Source of the DNA: Actinomycetota bacterium
GTDB taxonomy: Bacteria; Actinomycetota; Actinomycetes; S36-B12
Assembly: GCA_030645615.1 (NCBI GenBank)
Contig: JAUSNB010000021.1
Location: forward strand, 61,285-125,284
Reading direction: 5' to 3'
Length of the DNA stretch: 64,000 nt
Part shown: one piece after another, positions 9,125 to 17,883 of the stretch
How positions within the stretch are numbered: the first letter of the stretch is position 1
Layout of the letters: every line of letters starts with the position of its first letter
Position numbers and translations under genes: made by a program
The notes under the pieces: generated by a model
The model's database searches: none
Told to the model about the DNA's origin: nothing
The model's input: only the letters and a program-made list of their open reading frames with translations

Positions 9125-9727
9125 ATGCCCACGATGAAGAACCGCCCCAAGACCATCGCCATCACGGTCGGCTCCCTGGCGGCCGCTGCGGTCCTGGCCA
9201 CCGGCGTGACCGGGGTGGCGATGGCGGCAGACGGTTCCCCTGGCCCACAGGCGTCCATCGCCGGGATGGCAGTGGACACGGGGGGCGCCGATCGCGGCGG
9301 CCCGGATCGCAGTGGCATGGGCCGTGGCCCCGGCGGCCAGGCCCTGCATGGCGAGACGACGGTCAAGCAGGACGATGGCACCATCGCGACGATCGCCACG
9401 GTCAACGGGACAGTGACGGCGGTCAGCGCGACGTCGATCACCGTGACGGCAGAGGACGGCTACGCCGCCACGTATGCCATCAGCGACGACACCGTTGTCA
9501 GGGTCGGCGTCCCCACTCGCCCGGCCCGAGGCACCACGCCCGCCGCACCTGCCGCGTCGACCGACACGATCGCCGACGTGTCGGTCGGGGACGTGGCCCA
9601 CGTGCAAGGCACCGTCGCGGGTGCATTGATGACCGCCTCCGCTGTCCACGCGATGACGGCCGAGCAGGCAGCACAGCTTGAGGCCGAGCGGGCCCAGCAT
9701 GAGGCCGCGCACGCTCACGCCGGCTAG
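9125..9727 (+). CDS. Secreted DUF5666-like protein
   Basis: 200 aa. The signal peptide runs to about residue 36 (GVTGVAMAADG). A glycine/aspartate-rich linker precedes a small beta domain (about 95-175) with the pattern GTVTAVSATSITVTAEDG and VSVGDVAHVQGTV, as in DUF5666 OB-like folds. An alanine/histidine-rich tail closes it. AAGGAGA lies 6 nt before the ATG. Function is unknown; an exported or cell-surface protein is inferred. Its stop shares CTAG with the convergent LOG gene. Confidence 0.7.
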   Translation: MPTMKNRPKTIAITVGSLAAAAVLATGVTGVAMAADGSPGPQASIAGMAVDTGGADRGGPDRSGMGRGPGGQALHGETTVKQDDGTIATIATVNGTVTAVSATSITVTAEDGYAATYAISDDTVVRVGVPTRPARGTTPAAPAASTDTIADVSVGDVAHVQGTVAGALMTASAVHAMTAEQAAQLEAERAQHEAAHAHAG

Positions 9728-10287
9728 GAGCGGTCCCCCGTCGCGGACCACGCGCCGGCGATCTGGTCGAGTGCCGCTTCGACCTCGGTCGCCCAGTGCA
9801 CGTGGTCCGTGGCGTGGGCGGCTACGAAGCCCGCGTCCTGCCACGCCTGCACCTGCTCGCGCAGAAGGGAGAAGTCGCCCCACGGGTCGAGCACGACGAC
9901 CGGCTTGTGGTGCATGTTCAGCGACCTCGCCGTCCATGCCTCGACGAGTTCCTCGAGGGTCCCGATGCCGCCGGGCAGGGCGAGGAACGCGTCGGACCGC
10001 TCGTCCATGATTCCCTTCCGCTGCCTCATGTCGCGGGTCACGATGAGTTCGTCGGAGTCGTGGTCGGCCACCTCCATCGCCACGAGCGCATCAGGGATGA
10101 CCCCGATCGTCCGGCCGCCTGCCGCCCGGGCCGCCCGGCCCAGCGACCCCATCATCGAGATCGAGCCGGCCCCCGACACGACCGCCCATCCCCTGCTGGC
10201 GATGGCCGCGCCCACCTCATCGGCCAGCTCCAGGTAGCGGGCGTCGATCCGCAGGCTGGACGAGCAGAACACGCACACCGCAGGCAC
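9724..10287 (-). CDS. LOG family protein (cytokinin riboside 5'-monophosphate phosphoribohydrolase type)
   Basis: 187 aa. The Rossmann-like fold carries the family signature LPGGIGTLEELVEAW and an upstream MRQRK. LOG enzymes cleave ribose 5-phosphate from nucleoside monophosphates; in bacteria the physiological substrate is often unclear. Start GTG at 10287 lies 6 nt behind TAGGGT. The neighbourhood with dapE/dapD is conserved in actinobacteria. Confidence 0.88.
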   Translation of the reverse strand: MPAVCVFCSSSLRIDARYLELADEVGAAIASRGWAVVSGAGSISMMGSLGRAARAAGGRTIGVIPDALVAMEVADHDSDELIVTRDMRQRKGIMDERSDAFLALPGGIGTLEELVEAWTARSLNMHHKPVVVLDPWGDFSLLREQVQAWQDAGFVAAHATDHVHWATEVEAALDQIAGAWSATGDRS

Positions 10288-10293
10288 AGCCGA

Positions 10294-10299
10294 ACCCTA
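10294..10299 (-). promoter_or_regulatory. -10 element TAGGGT for LOG gene
   Basis: The minus-strand hexamer ends 6 nt before the GTG at 10287. A leaderless mRNA is predicted. Confidence 0.6.
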
Positions 10300-10347
10300 G
10301 GCCCGCCACCTGCGCCCACAGCCCTCGAGTTGCGCCGTTCCCAAGAT

Positions 10348-10381
10348 AGTTGTACCTTCAACTTATTGCTTGATTGTTCAA
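10348..10381. promoter_or_regulatory. Inverted repeats upstream of yceI
   Basis: This is an unusually A+T-rich stretch. AGTTG-N6-CAACT (10348-10363) and TTGA-N4-TCAA (10370-10381) lie 21-54 bp before the yceI start. Their size and position suggest a repressor operator (MarR- or TetR-like), but no regulator gene is adjacent. Confidence 0.4.
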
Positions 10382-10401
10382 CCACCTACTTAGGAGACGC
10401 C

Positions 10402-10962
10402 ATGACCGCCACCACCGAGCTCACCCTCGTCAACGCCACCGGCACCTGGGCCATCGACCCGGCCCACACCACCCTCGGCTTCACCGCCCGCCACGCCATG
10501 GTCGCCAAGGTGCGCGGTAGCTTCGGGGAGTTCTCCGGCAGCTTCACCATCGATGGCGCGAACCTCGCCAACTCCTCGGCCGAGCTCACCATCCAGGCCG
10601 CCAGCATCGACACCAAGACCGCTGACCGCGACGCGCACCTCACCTCGGCCGACTTCCTGGACGTCGAGAACTTCCCGACGATCACCTTCGTCTCGACCTC
10701 CGTCGCGGCTCGCGGAACCGACATCGTCGTGACCGGTGACCTCACCATCCACGGCGTCACCAAGTCCGTAGACGTCGAGTACGAGTACGTCGGCATCAGC
10801 CAGGACCCGTGGGGCAACACCAAGATCGGCTTCGAGGGCAAGGCCGCGCTGAGCCGCAAGGAGTTCGGCCTCGTGTGGAACGTGGCCCTCGAGGCCGGCG
10901 GCGTGCTCGTGGGCGACGAGATCAAGCTAAGCCTCGACATCGAGGCCACGAAGCAGGCCTGA
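10402..10962 (+). CDS. YceI family lipocalin-like protein
   Basis: 186 aa. The whole YceI fold is present: WAIDPAHTTLGFTARHAMVAKVRGSF near the start, then alternating beta strands with TITFVS, GDLTIHGVTK and WGNTKIGFEGKAALSRKEFG. YceI proteins bind isoprenoid-like lipids. No signal peptide is seen, so it is probably cytoplasmic, as common in actinobacteria. AGGAGACGCC lies before the ATG, so this is a leadered gene with a possible upstream operator. Confidence 0.9.
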   Translation: MTATTELTLVNATGTWAIDPAHTTLGFTARHAMVAKVRGSFGEFSGSFTIDGANLANSSAELTIQAASIDTKTADRDAHLTSADFLDVENFPTITFVSTSVAARGTDIVVTGDLTIHGVTKSVDVEYEYVGISQDPWGNTKIGFEGKAALSRKEFGLVWNVALEAGGVLVGDEIKLSLDIEATKQA

Positions 10963-10966
10963 CCGA

Positions 10967-11015
10967 CGACTAACAACGACGGCCCCGGTGACCCCGGGGC
11001 CGTCGTTGTTAGTCG
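10967..11015. terminator. Strong bidirectional terminator hairpin
   Basis: A 22-bp uninterrupted stem (10967-10988 with 10994-11015) and a 5-nt loop lie between the convergent yceI and dapE genes. Confidence 0.88.
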
Positions 11016-11032
11016 TGCGGCCGTCTGCGCCG

Positions 11033-12103
11033 TCAGCCGGCGAGCCACGTCCGGAGGTCCGCCAGGCAGGATTCCAGTTGACGTACCGGAACGTGCTCGT
11101 CGCGGGTGTGGGCCAAGGACGGGTCTCCCGGCCCGAAGTTGAGGGCCGGGATGCCGAGCGCCGAGAACCTCGCCACGTCGGTCCAGCCGTACTTCGGCCG
11201 TGGCCGCTGCCCCACGGCGGACACGAAGGCCGCCGCCGCTGGGCGGTCGAGCCCCGGCAGGGCGCCGGGAGCGGAATCCACGACGGTCACCTCCAGGCCC
11301 GCGAAGACCTCGCGGACGTGCTCCAGGGCAGCGGCCTCGGAGCGGTCGGGCGCGAAGCGGTAGTTGACGGTCACGACGCACTCATCCGGGATCACGTTGC
11401 CGGCCACGCCCCCGCGGATCCCCACCGCGCTGAGTCCCTCCCGGTACTCCAGGCCATCGATGGACGGCCTGCGGGGCTGGTACGCGGCCAGGGCGTCGAG
11501 CACCGGGCCTGCGGCATGGATGGCGTTGCTGCCCAGCCACGAGCGAGCGCTGTGCGCCCGCGTTCCGCGGGTCAGCACATCGACCCTCAGGGTGCCCTGG
11601 CAACCGGCCTCGATGCCCGCATCGGAGGGCTCCATGAGCACGGCCAGATCGGCCTGGAGCGCCTCGGGACGCGTCTCGGCCAGTCGGCGGAGCCCGTTGT
11701 GCTCGGACTCCACCTCCTCGCAGTCATAGAAGACGTAGGTGACGTCGCGCACCGGCCGCTCGACGGCGGCGGCCAGGGTGAGCGCCACCGCCACCCCGCC
11801 CTTCATGTCGCACGACCCGAGCCCGAACAGGATCCCGTCGCGCAGGCGGTGCGGCAGGTTCCCGTGCTCGGGCACGGTGTCCAGGTGACCGCCGAGGAGG
11901 ACTCGCTCGGTGCGCCCCAAGGCGGTACGAGCGACGATCGTGTTGCCGTGCCGCTCGACCTCGAGGTGCCGCACGGGACGCAGCGCCGCCTCTACTGCAT
12001 CGGCGAGAACGCGCTCGTCGTGGGATTGGCTAGGGATGTCGACGAGTGCGCACGCGAGCGGCACGACTCCGTCGGTCAGGTCGAGCGGGGCGTGGGTAGG
12101 CAC
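11033..12103 (-). CDS. dapE: Succinyl-diaminopimelate desuccinylase
   Basis: 356 aa M20 metallopeptidase. Metal and catalytic motifs are visible: [19 protein letters not shown], and the acidic pair in [12 protein letters not shown]. It hydrolyses N-succinyl-LL-2,6-diaminopimelate, the step after DapC in lysine and peptidoglycan precursor synthesis. The GTG start is fixed by a -10 (TACCGT) 6 nt upstream that overlaps the divergent dapD promoter. The intergenic space is only 17 bp. Confidence 0.93.
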   Translation of the reverse strand: MPTHAPLDLTDGVVPLACALVDIPSQSHDERVLADAVEAALRPVRHLEVERHGNTIVARTALGRTERVLLGGHLDTVPEHGNLPHRLRDGILFGLGSCDMKGGVAVALTLAAAVERPVRDVTYVFYDCEEVESEHNGLRRLAETRPEALQADLAVLMEPSDAGIEAGCQGTLRVDVLTRGTRAHSARSWLGSNAIHAAGPVLDALAAYQPRRPSIDGLEYREGLSAVGIRGGVAGNVIPDECVVTVNYRFAPDRSEAAALEHVREVFAGLEVTVVDSAPGALPGLDRPAAAAFVSAVGQRPRPKYGWTDVARFSALGIPALNFGPGDPSLAHTRDEHVPVRQLESCLADLRTWLAG

Positions 12104-12107
12104 GTCG

Positions 12108-12118
12108 CTACGGTAGCC
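12108..12118. promoter_or_regulatory. Shared palindromic -10 for dapE and dapD
   Basis: GCTACGGTAGC is a palindrome apart from its central base. Rightward it reads TACGGT and leftward TACCGT. Each hexamer ends exactly 6 nt from its gene's start codon (ATG 12121 and GTG 12103). Confidence 0.7.
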
Positions 12119-12120
12119 GC

Positions 12121-13071
12121 ATGACCGAAGACGCAGCAGCGGCCACGGCCGTGACGGGAGGCGCCGCCGGCCTCGGCCTCGCGACCTTCGACGGTGACGT
12201 CATGCTCGACGTGTGGTACCCGGCACCGGCGCTGGGCAGCACGCCGCTGGACGTCCCCAGCCTGGACTCGGGCATCGATGCTGACGTGGCGCGCGGCGTG
12301 AGCGTCCGGTCCGTCGTCACGATCATCGAGGACCTCCAGACCCCTCCCTCTGGCACCGCCGACGCGTACCTGCGACTGCACCTGCTGTCGCATCGCTTGG
12401 TCCGGCCCAGGACGATCAACCTCGACGGGATCTTCGGGGTGCTGCCGATCGTCGCCTGGACGAACGCCGGCGCCGTCGCTGCCGACCGAGTGACCCAGAC
12501 CCGGCTGCACCTGCGCCGCAAGGGGCAGCACCTGACCATCCACGGGGTCGACCGCTTCCCGCGCATGGTCGACTACGTCGTCCCGTCCGGCGTGCGCATC
12601 GCCGATGCCGACCGGGTCCGCCTTGGCGCCTACCTCGCCCCCGGGACCGTGGTCATGCATGAGGGGTTCGTGAACTTCAACGCGGGCACGCTCGGTACAT
12701 CCATGGTCGAGGGCCGCATATCCGCAGGCGTCGTGGTGGGTGACGGTTCCGACGTCGGAGGTGGCGCCTCGATCATGGGAACCCTGTCGGGCGGCGGCAG
12801 TGAGGTCGTCACCATCGGCGCCGGCTGCCTGATCGGGGCCAACGCGGGTGTCGGCCTGTCGCTCGGGGACAACTGCGTCGTCGAGGCCGGGCTGTACGTC
12901 ACGGCCGGCTCCAAGGTGACCCTGCCGGACGGCCAGGTGGTGAAGGCTCGAGAGCTCTCCGGTGCCGCCGGGCTGCTCTTCCGCCGGAACTCGGTCACCG
13001 GCGCCATCGAGGTGGTGCAGCGCTCGGGCACCTGGGGCGGTCTCAACGCCGCCCTGCACGCTACCGACTGA
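12121..13071 (+). CDS. dapD: Tetrahydrodipicolinate N-succinyltransferase (actinobacterial type)
   Basis: 316 aa. The C-terminal half is a left-handed beta-helix with hexapeptide repeats ([37 protein letters not shown]). The N-terminal domain is the longer actinobacterial version. It succinylates tetrahydrodipicolinate, the first committed step of the succinylase branch; DapC and DapE of the same branch are encoded within 4 kb. The ATG start is supported by the -10 described at 12108-12118. Confidence 0.93.
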   Translation: MTEDAAAATAVTGGAAGLGLATFDGDVMLDVWYPAPALGSTPLDVPSLDSGIDADVARGVSVRSVVTIIEDLQTPPSGTADAYLRLHLLSHRLVRPRTINLDGIFGVLPIVAWTNAGAVAADRVTQTRLHLRRKGQHLTIHGVDRFPRMVDYVVPSGVRIADADRVRLGAYLAPGTVVMHEGFVNFNAGTLGTSMVEGRISAGVVVGDGSDVGGGASIMGTLSGGGSEVVTIGAGCLIGANAGVGLSLGDNCVVEAGLYVTAGSKVTLPDGQVVKARELSGAAGLLFRRNSVTGAIEVVQRSGTWGGLNAALHATD

Positions 13072-13075
13072 TCCC

Positions 13076-13582
13076 TCAGGACCCTGCCGTCAGCGCCGCG
13101 GCCAGGCGGTCGAGGGTCGCCTTCATGCTCTCGGCGTTGTGAGCGGACCGGTCCCAGACACCGCTGGCCAGCAATCCGGCCAGCTTGACGACCATCCCCT
13201 TCGGTCCGGACCGGTCGTCCGTCCAGGTCTCGGTCACCTGCACACCGCCCTCGACGTCCTCGAAGGCGTACGCCCACCGCGCGACCGGCAGGCCGGCCCA
13301 CGCCACGTCGAAGGCAAACTCGCCTGGGGGCGCCACGACGCTGACGGTGCAGGCCGTCGACCACCGGCGGCGACCGCGGCGGTTGGTGCCGACGAATGAG
13401 TCGCCGACCCGCAATGCTCCGGTCGCGTCCGACCTGCCGCGCCCCTCGGGGCTCCAGTCGCGCATCCGGTTGACGTCACTGACGGCGGCGAAGGCCTCGG
13501 CCGCTGAGACTCCCGGGATCAGTCGCTCGACGACGACGGCCCGGGACGTTGCCGTGACAACCCGCGCTCCGGCGATGGCCAC
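13076..13582 (-). CDS. SRPBCC/polyketide cyclase-like protein
   Basis: 168 aa. The helix-grip pattern is visible: an initial beta strand (SRAVVVERLIPGVSAAEAFAAVSDV), MRDWSPE, then FVGTNRRGRRRW and ATP-independent beta strands, and a long C-terminal helix. SRPBCC proteins bind hydrophobic ligands; the ligand here is unknown. The GTG start lies 4 bp after the gltA stop on the same strand, so it is probably translated with citrate synthase. Confidence 0.8.
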   Translation of the reverse strand: MAIAGARVVTATSRAVVVERLIPGVSAAEAFAAVSDVNRMRDWSPEGRGRSDATGALRVGDSFVGTNRRGRRRWSTACTVSVVAPPGEFAFDVAWAGLPVARWAYAFEDVEGGVQVTETWTDDRSGPKGMVVKLAGLLASGVWDRSAHNAESMKATLDRLAAALTAGS

Positions 13583-13586
13583 CGCC

Positions 13587-14870
13587 CTACCTGGCGGTGA
13601 GGGGCTCGTAGTCGCGCAGGACCTCGCCGACGTAGACCTGGCGGGGCCGGCCGATCTTGGTATCGGGGTCCTCGATCATCTCCCGCCATTGGGCGATCCA
13701 CCCGGGCAGCCGGCCAAGCGCGAACAGCACCGTGAACATCCGGGTCGGGAAGCCCATGGCCTTGTAGATGAGCCCGGTGTAGAAGTCGACATTCGGGTAG
13801 AGCTTGCGGGAAACGAAGAAGTCGTCGGCAAGGGCGACCTCCTCGAGGCGGAGGGCGATATCGAGCAGCGGGTCGGACACGCTGAGCGCCTCGAAGACGT
13901 CGTATGCGGTCTTCTTGACGATGGCTGCGCGCGGGTCGTAGTTCTTGTACACACGGTGGCCGAAGCCCATGAGCTTGACGCCGTCCTGCCGGTCCTTGAC
14001 CTGGCGGATGAACGTGTTCACCCCGCCCCCCTGTGCGTGGATGCCCTGGAGCATCTCCATGACGGCCTGGTTTGCGCCGCCGTGCAGGGGGCCGAACAGG
14101 GCATTGATGCCGGCTGACACCGACGCGAACATGTTGGCATGGGATGAACCGACCAGGCGGACCGTCGAGGTCGAGCAGTTCTGCTCGTGGTCAGCGTGCA
14201 GCAGTAGCAACTGATTGAGCGCCTTCGACACCACGGGGTTGATCTCGTACTCCTCGGCCGGCACCCCGAAGGTCATGCGCAGGAAGTTATCGATGAACCC
14301 CAGGGAGTTGTCCGGGTACAGGTATGGCTGGCCGACCGACTTCTTGTACGCGTAGGCGGCGATCGTCGGCATCTTGGCCATCAGCCTGATCGTGGACATC
14401 TCGACCTGGTGCGGGTCGAAGGGGTCGAGGGAATCCTGGTAGAACGTCGACAGTGCGGACACGGCGGACGACAGGACCGGCATGGGGTGGGCATCGCGGG
14501 GGAAGCCGTCGAAGAAGCGCCGCAGGTCCTCGTGCAGCATCGTGTGCTTGCGGATCTGCAACTTGAAGTCGTCGAGTTGCTCGGCAGTCGGCAGCGCACC
14601 GTAGATGAGCAGGTACGACGTCTCGAGGAAGGTCGACTGCTCGGCCAGTTGCTCGATCGGGTAGCCGCGATACCGCAGGATCCCCTTGTCACCGTCGATG
14701 TAGGTGATGGCCGACGTGCACGCAGCGGTGTTGGTGAATCCGATGTCCAGCGTGACTCGGCCGGTCTGCTTCAGCAGGGGCCCAATGTCGACCCCGGACT
14801 CCCCGACGGTGGACGGAACCGCCGCGAGGGGCAGTTCCCCATCCGGGTACTTCAGGACGATCTCGCTCAC
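13587..14870 (-). CDS. gltA: Citrate synthase
   Basis: 427 aa, full length. The active-site segments are intact: SHANMFASVSAGINALFGPLHGG and the catalytic region GFGHRVYKNYDPRA, with RPRQVYVGE near the end. It condenses acetyl-CoA with oxaloacetate at the entry to the TCA cycle. An SD (AGGAGG) lies 5 nt before the GTG start. A downstream SRPBCC gene follows after 4 bp. Confidence 0.96.
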   Translation of the reverse strand: MSEIVLKYPDGELPLAAVPSTVGESGVDIGPLLKQTGRVTLDIGFTNTAACTSAITYIDGDKGILRYRGYPIEQLAEQSTFLETSYLLIYGALPTAEQLDDFKLQIRKHTMLHEDLRRFFDGFPRDAHPMPVLSSAVSALSTFYQDSLDPFDPHQVEMSTIRLMAKMPTIAAYAYKKSVGQPYLYPDNSLGFIDNFLRMTFGVPAEEYEINPVVSKALNQLLLLHADHEQNCSTSTVRLVGSSHANMFASVSAGINALFGPLHGGANQAVMEMLQGIHAQGGGVNTFIRQVKDRQDGVKLMGFGHRVYKNYDPRAAIVKKTAYDVFEALSVSDPLLDIALRLEEVALADDFFVSRKLYPNVDFYTGLIYKAMGFPTRMFTVLFALGRLPGWIAQWREMIEDPDTKIGRPRQVYVGEVLRDYEPLTAR

Positions 14871-14934
14871 TGTTGCCTCCTGTCGGGAGCGTACCCATCT
14901 CGCCGCGGGTGTCTCCCCGAGGTCCCCGCCGGCG

Positions 14935-16020
14935 TCAACGGAGCCGTTCGGCAGCCGTGCCGACCTGCTCGTCCGTCGCCGTGAGGGCGATGCGTACGTG
15001 GTCGGCGCCGGCCTGCCCGTAGAAGTCCCCCGGAGTCACGAGGATTCCCCGATCAGCGAACCAGGCGACCGTGTCCCAGCACGGCTCGTCACGCGTCGCC
15101 CACAGGTACAGCCCTGCCTCGCTGCGGTCGATCCGGAAGCCGGCCCCCGTCAAGGCCCCGATGAGCACCCGGCGGCGGCCCGCGTAGCGCTCGCGCTGCT
15201 CGAGGACGTGCGCATCGTCGTCGAGGGCCGCGATGGCAGCGGCTTGCACCGGCGCCGGCACCATCATCCCGGAGTGCTTGCGGATGCCGAGCATGGTTGC
15301 GACGATGCCCGGATCGCCCGCCACGAACCCGAACCGGTAGCCGGCGAGGTTGGACCGCTTCGATAGCGAGTGGATCGCGAGCACGCCATCATGGGAACCG
15401 CCAGAGACCTCAGGGTGGAGCAGTGACCGCGGGCTCGCTTCCCAGCCCAGCTCGATGTAGCACTCGTCGCTGGCCACGACTGCGCCGGTCTCGCGAGCCC
15501 ACGCCACGATCTCGGCCATCCGCTCAGGGGCCATCACCTCGCCCGTGGGATTGCCCGGTGAATTCAGCCAGGCCAGGGCGGCGCCATCGACCGTCTCTGG
15601 CCGGTCGGTCGGGACTGGCTCCGCGCCGGCAAGGATCACCCCGACGGCGTACGTCGGGTAGGCGATGCGAGGGATGGCCACGCGATCACCCGGCCGCACG
15701 CCCAGCAGTCGGGGCAATGCGGCCACGAGCTCCTTGGACCCGATCGCCGGGAGGATCGCGCCCGGCGCGACGACGCTGCCGTGCGACCGGGCCAGCCACC
15801 GGGCACAGGCCTCCCGAAGCTCAGGGCGACCTGCGGCCGTGGGGTAGCCGGGTGCGTTGGAGGCGGCCCTCAGGGCCGCCTGGACCAGCTCAGGGGTCGG
15901 ATCCACCGGGGTGCCGACCGACAGGTCGACCAAGCCCCCCGGATGCCGGCCGGCCCGCTCACCGAACGGGGCTAGGACGTCCCACGGGAAGTCCGGCAGC
16001 CGCGTGGGCTCAGTGGTCAT
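14935..16020 (-). CDS. dapC: Succinyldiaminopimelate transaminase (DapC-type)
   Basis: 361 aa fold-type I PLP aminotransferase. NSPGNPTGEV, SDECYIELGW and the PLP-lysine segment HSLSKRSNLAGYRFGF are present. The N-terminus starts directly with FPWDVLAPFGERA, as in actinobacterial DapC. It transaminates N-succinyl-2-amino-6-ketopimelate, between DapD and DapE. The ATG at 16020 overlaps the ferredoxin gene by 11 bp. The fdxA-dapC pair is a conserved actinobacterial arrangement. Confidence 0.9.
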   Translation of the reverse strand: MTTEPTRLPDFPWDVLAPFGERAGRHPGGLVDLSVGTPVDPTPELVQAALRAASNAPGYPTAAGRPELREACARWLARSHGSVVAPGAILPAIGSKELVAALPRLLGVRPGDRVAIPRIAYPTYAVGVILAGAEPVPTDRPETVDGAALAWLNSPGNPTGEVMAPERMAEIVAWARETGAVVASDECYIELGWEASPRSLLHPEVSGGSHDGVLAIHSLSKRSNLAGYRFGFVAGDPGIVATMLGIRKHSGMMVPAPVQAAAIAALDDDAHVLEQRERYAGRRRVLIGALTGAGFRIDRSEAGLYLWATRDEPCWDTVAWFADRGILVTPGDFYGQAGADHVRIALTATDEQVGTAAERLR

Positions 16021-16336
16021 GCTCCTGGGGCGGGACGCCGGCCAGCAGCGGCGCGTCGAAGTCCTGGGCGCCCAGCTTGGCCGCGCCTCCCGGCGAGCCA
16101 AGCTCGTTGAAGAACTCGGCGTTGGCAGCCGTGTAGTCCTTCCATTCGGCCGGGACGTCGTCCTCGTAGAAGATCGCCTCGACGGGGCACACCGGCTCGC
16201 AAGCGCCGCAGTCGACGCACTCGTCGGGCTGGATGTACAGCATCCGGTCGCCTTCGTATATGCAGTCGACCGGACACTCCTCGATGCAGGCCCTGTCCTT
16301 GAGGTCCACACAGGGGAAAGCGATGACGTAGGTCAC
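16010..16336 (-). CDS. fdxA: 7Fe (3Fe-4S/4Fe-4S) ferredoxin
   Basis: 108 aa. Two cluster motifs are visible: CVDLKDRACIEECPVDC (asymmetric, 3Fe-4S plus one 4Fe-4S cysteine) and CVDCGACEPVCPVEAI. The C-terminal extension is typical of FdxA/FdxC. It is a cytosolic one-electron carrier. The GTG start is chosen because GGAGG lies 6 nt before it and the protein then begins TYVIAFPC like the family. Confidence 0.93.
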   Translation of the reverse strand: MTYVIAFPCVDLKDRACIEECPVDCIYEGDRMLYIQPDECVDCGACEPVCPVEAIFYEDDVPAEWKDYTAANAEFFNELGSPGGAAKLGAQDFDAPLLAGVPPQEHDH

Positions 16337-16449
16337 CTGAGCCTCCGAATTCCGTGCCGCGGGTCGACGGGGACAACCTACACAACCCCATCCCATGACG
16401 AGGTCGCGGCCGGGCCGACGACTCGCCGGGCGCGGGCGCCGGGAGCGCC

Positions 16450-16455
16450 TAGTCT
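16450..16455 (+). promoter_or_regulatory. -10 element TAGTCT for cysS
   Basis: TAGTCT ends 6 nt before the GTG start at 16462. A leaderless mRNA is predicted. Confidence 0.6.
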
Positions 16456-16461
16456 GGGCGG

Positions 16462-17883
16462 GTGCGGCTCTATGACACCCGGGCGAAGGCGGTCGTCCCG
16501 ATCGTGCCCGCCCGCATCGGGGCGCTGAGCATCTACGCGTGCGGGCCCACGGTCTACCGCGACGCCCATGTCGGCAATATGCGCACCTTCCTGCTGACCG
16601 ACCTCATCCGCCGCACGGCCGAGCTGTCCGGACTGGCTGTCACCGTGGTGCAGAACATCACCGACGTGGGCCACATGGCCGACGACACCGGTCTCGGCGA
16701 CGGTGGTATCGACGAGGGGCAGGGCGCGGGCGAGGACAAGGTCCTCAAGCAGGCCGCCGTCGAAGGACGCGCGGCCCTGGACATCGCGCGCGAGTACGAG
16801 GCCCGGTTCCATCGCGACCTCTCGGCCCTCAACATCTACCCCGCCACCCACTACCCCCGCGCCAGCGAGTCGATCGACCTGATGATCGAGCTCATCGGCA
16901 CCCTGATGGGCCGTGACCACGCCTATGTCGGCGGCGACGGCTCGGTCTTCTTCGACGCGCGCAGCTTCGCCGGCTACGGAGAGCTCAGCGGCAACCGGCT
17001 GGACGACCTGCGCCCGGGGCATCGCTTCGACGGAGAGGTCGACCCGGCCAAGCGCTTCCACGCCGACTGGGCCCTGTGGAAGCGGGCCCAGGACACCCGC
17101 ACCCAGTTGGTCTGGGACACCCCGTGGGGCGTGGGCTTCCCCGGCTGGCACACCGAGTGCAGCGCGATGAGCCTGTCGCTGCTCGGATCGGACATCGACG
17201 TGCACACCGGTGGCATCGACCTGAGGTTCCCGCACCACGAGGACGAACGAGCCCAGAGCAACTGCGCCACCGGGACGGATGTCGTGCGCCACTGGGTCCA
17301 CGGCGAGCACCTCCTCTTCGAGGGCCGCAAGATGAGCAAGTCCGCCGGCAACGTCGTGCTCGTGAGCGACCTGGTCGCTCGCGGGCTCGACCCGCTCGCC
17401 CTCAGGCTGGCCTTCCTGCAGCACCGCTACCGGCAGCAGATGAACCTCACCTGGGATGGCCTCGCCGCCGCGAACGCGACCCTGGCACGCTGGCGGGATC
17501 GGGTGGCCACGTGGGCCACCGAACCCTCGGCCCCGCTGCCCGAGGCGGTTGGCCGTGTCGTCAGCGCGCTGGAGGACGACCTCGACACTCCGCGCGCCAT
17601 CACGGCGCTGCGCGCGCTCGAGCGCGACCCGGACGTCCCGGCCGGCGCCAAGTTCGAGGCGTTTGCCTATCTCGACCGAGTTCTCGGCCTGGACCTGGTC
17701 CGTGACGTGGGCCGGCCGGCGGTCGCCGAGCCTTTCCCGGATGTCGTGGCCACCCTGCTTGCCGACCGGGCGCAGGCACGCGCGACGAAGGACTGGGCCG
17801 GCAGCGATCGGCTCCGCGACGAACTCGCCGCGCTCGGTTACCCGGTGGTCGACACCCCTGACGGCCAGCAGGTCCAGCGCTAG
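16462..17883 (+). CDS. cysS: Cysteine--tRNA ligase
   Basis: 473 aa class I synthetase. The zinc-binding YACGPTVY, the HIGH-like motif DAHVGNMRT, WHTECSAM and FPHHEDE (zinc ligands), and KMSKSAGN are all present. A C-terminal helical region and anticodon-binding tail run to the end. The similar mycothiol ligase MshC is shorter and lacks this full tail, so tRNA ligase is preferred. The stop shares CTAG with the convergent VanW gene. Confidence 0.93.
   Translation: MRLYDTRAKAVVPIVPARIGALSIYACGPTVYRDAHVGNMRTFLLTDLIRRTAELSGLAVTVVQNITDVGHMADDTGLGDGGIDEGQGAGEDKVLKQAAVEGRAALDIAREYEARFHRDLSALNIYPATHYPRASESIDLMIELIGTLMGRDHAYVGGDGSVFFDARSFAGYGELSGNRLDDLRPGHRFDGEVDPAKRFHADWALWKRAQDTRTQLVWDTPWGVGFPGWHTECSAMSLSLLGSDIDVHTGGIDLRFPHHEDERAQSNCATGTDVVRHWVHGEHLLFEGRKMSKSAGNVVLVSDLVARGLDPLALRLAFLQHRYRQQMNLTWDGLAAANATLARWRDRVATWATEPSAPLPEAVGRVVSALEDDLDTPRAITALRALERDPDVPAGAKFEAFAYLDRVLGLDLVRDVGRPAVAEPFPDVVATLLADRAQARATKDWAGSDRLRDELAALGYPVVDTPDGQQVQR

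Noticed and set aside
16462..17883. Assignment as mycothiol ligase MshC
   Set aside because: The length and the C-terminal anticodon-binding region fit cysteinyl-tRNA synthetase better.
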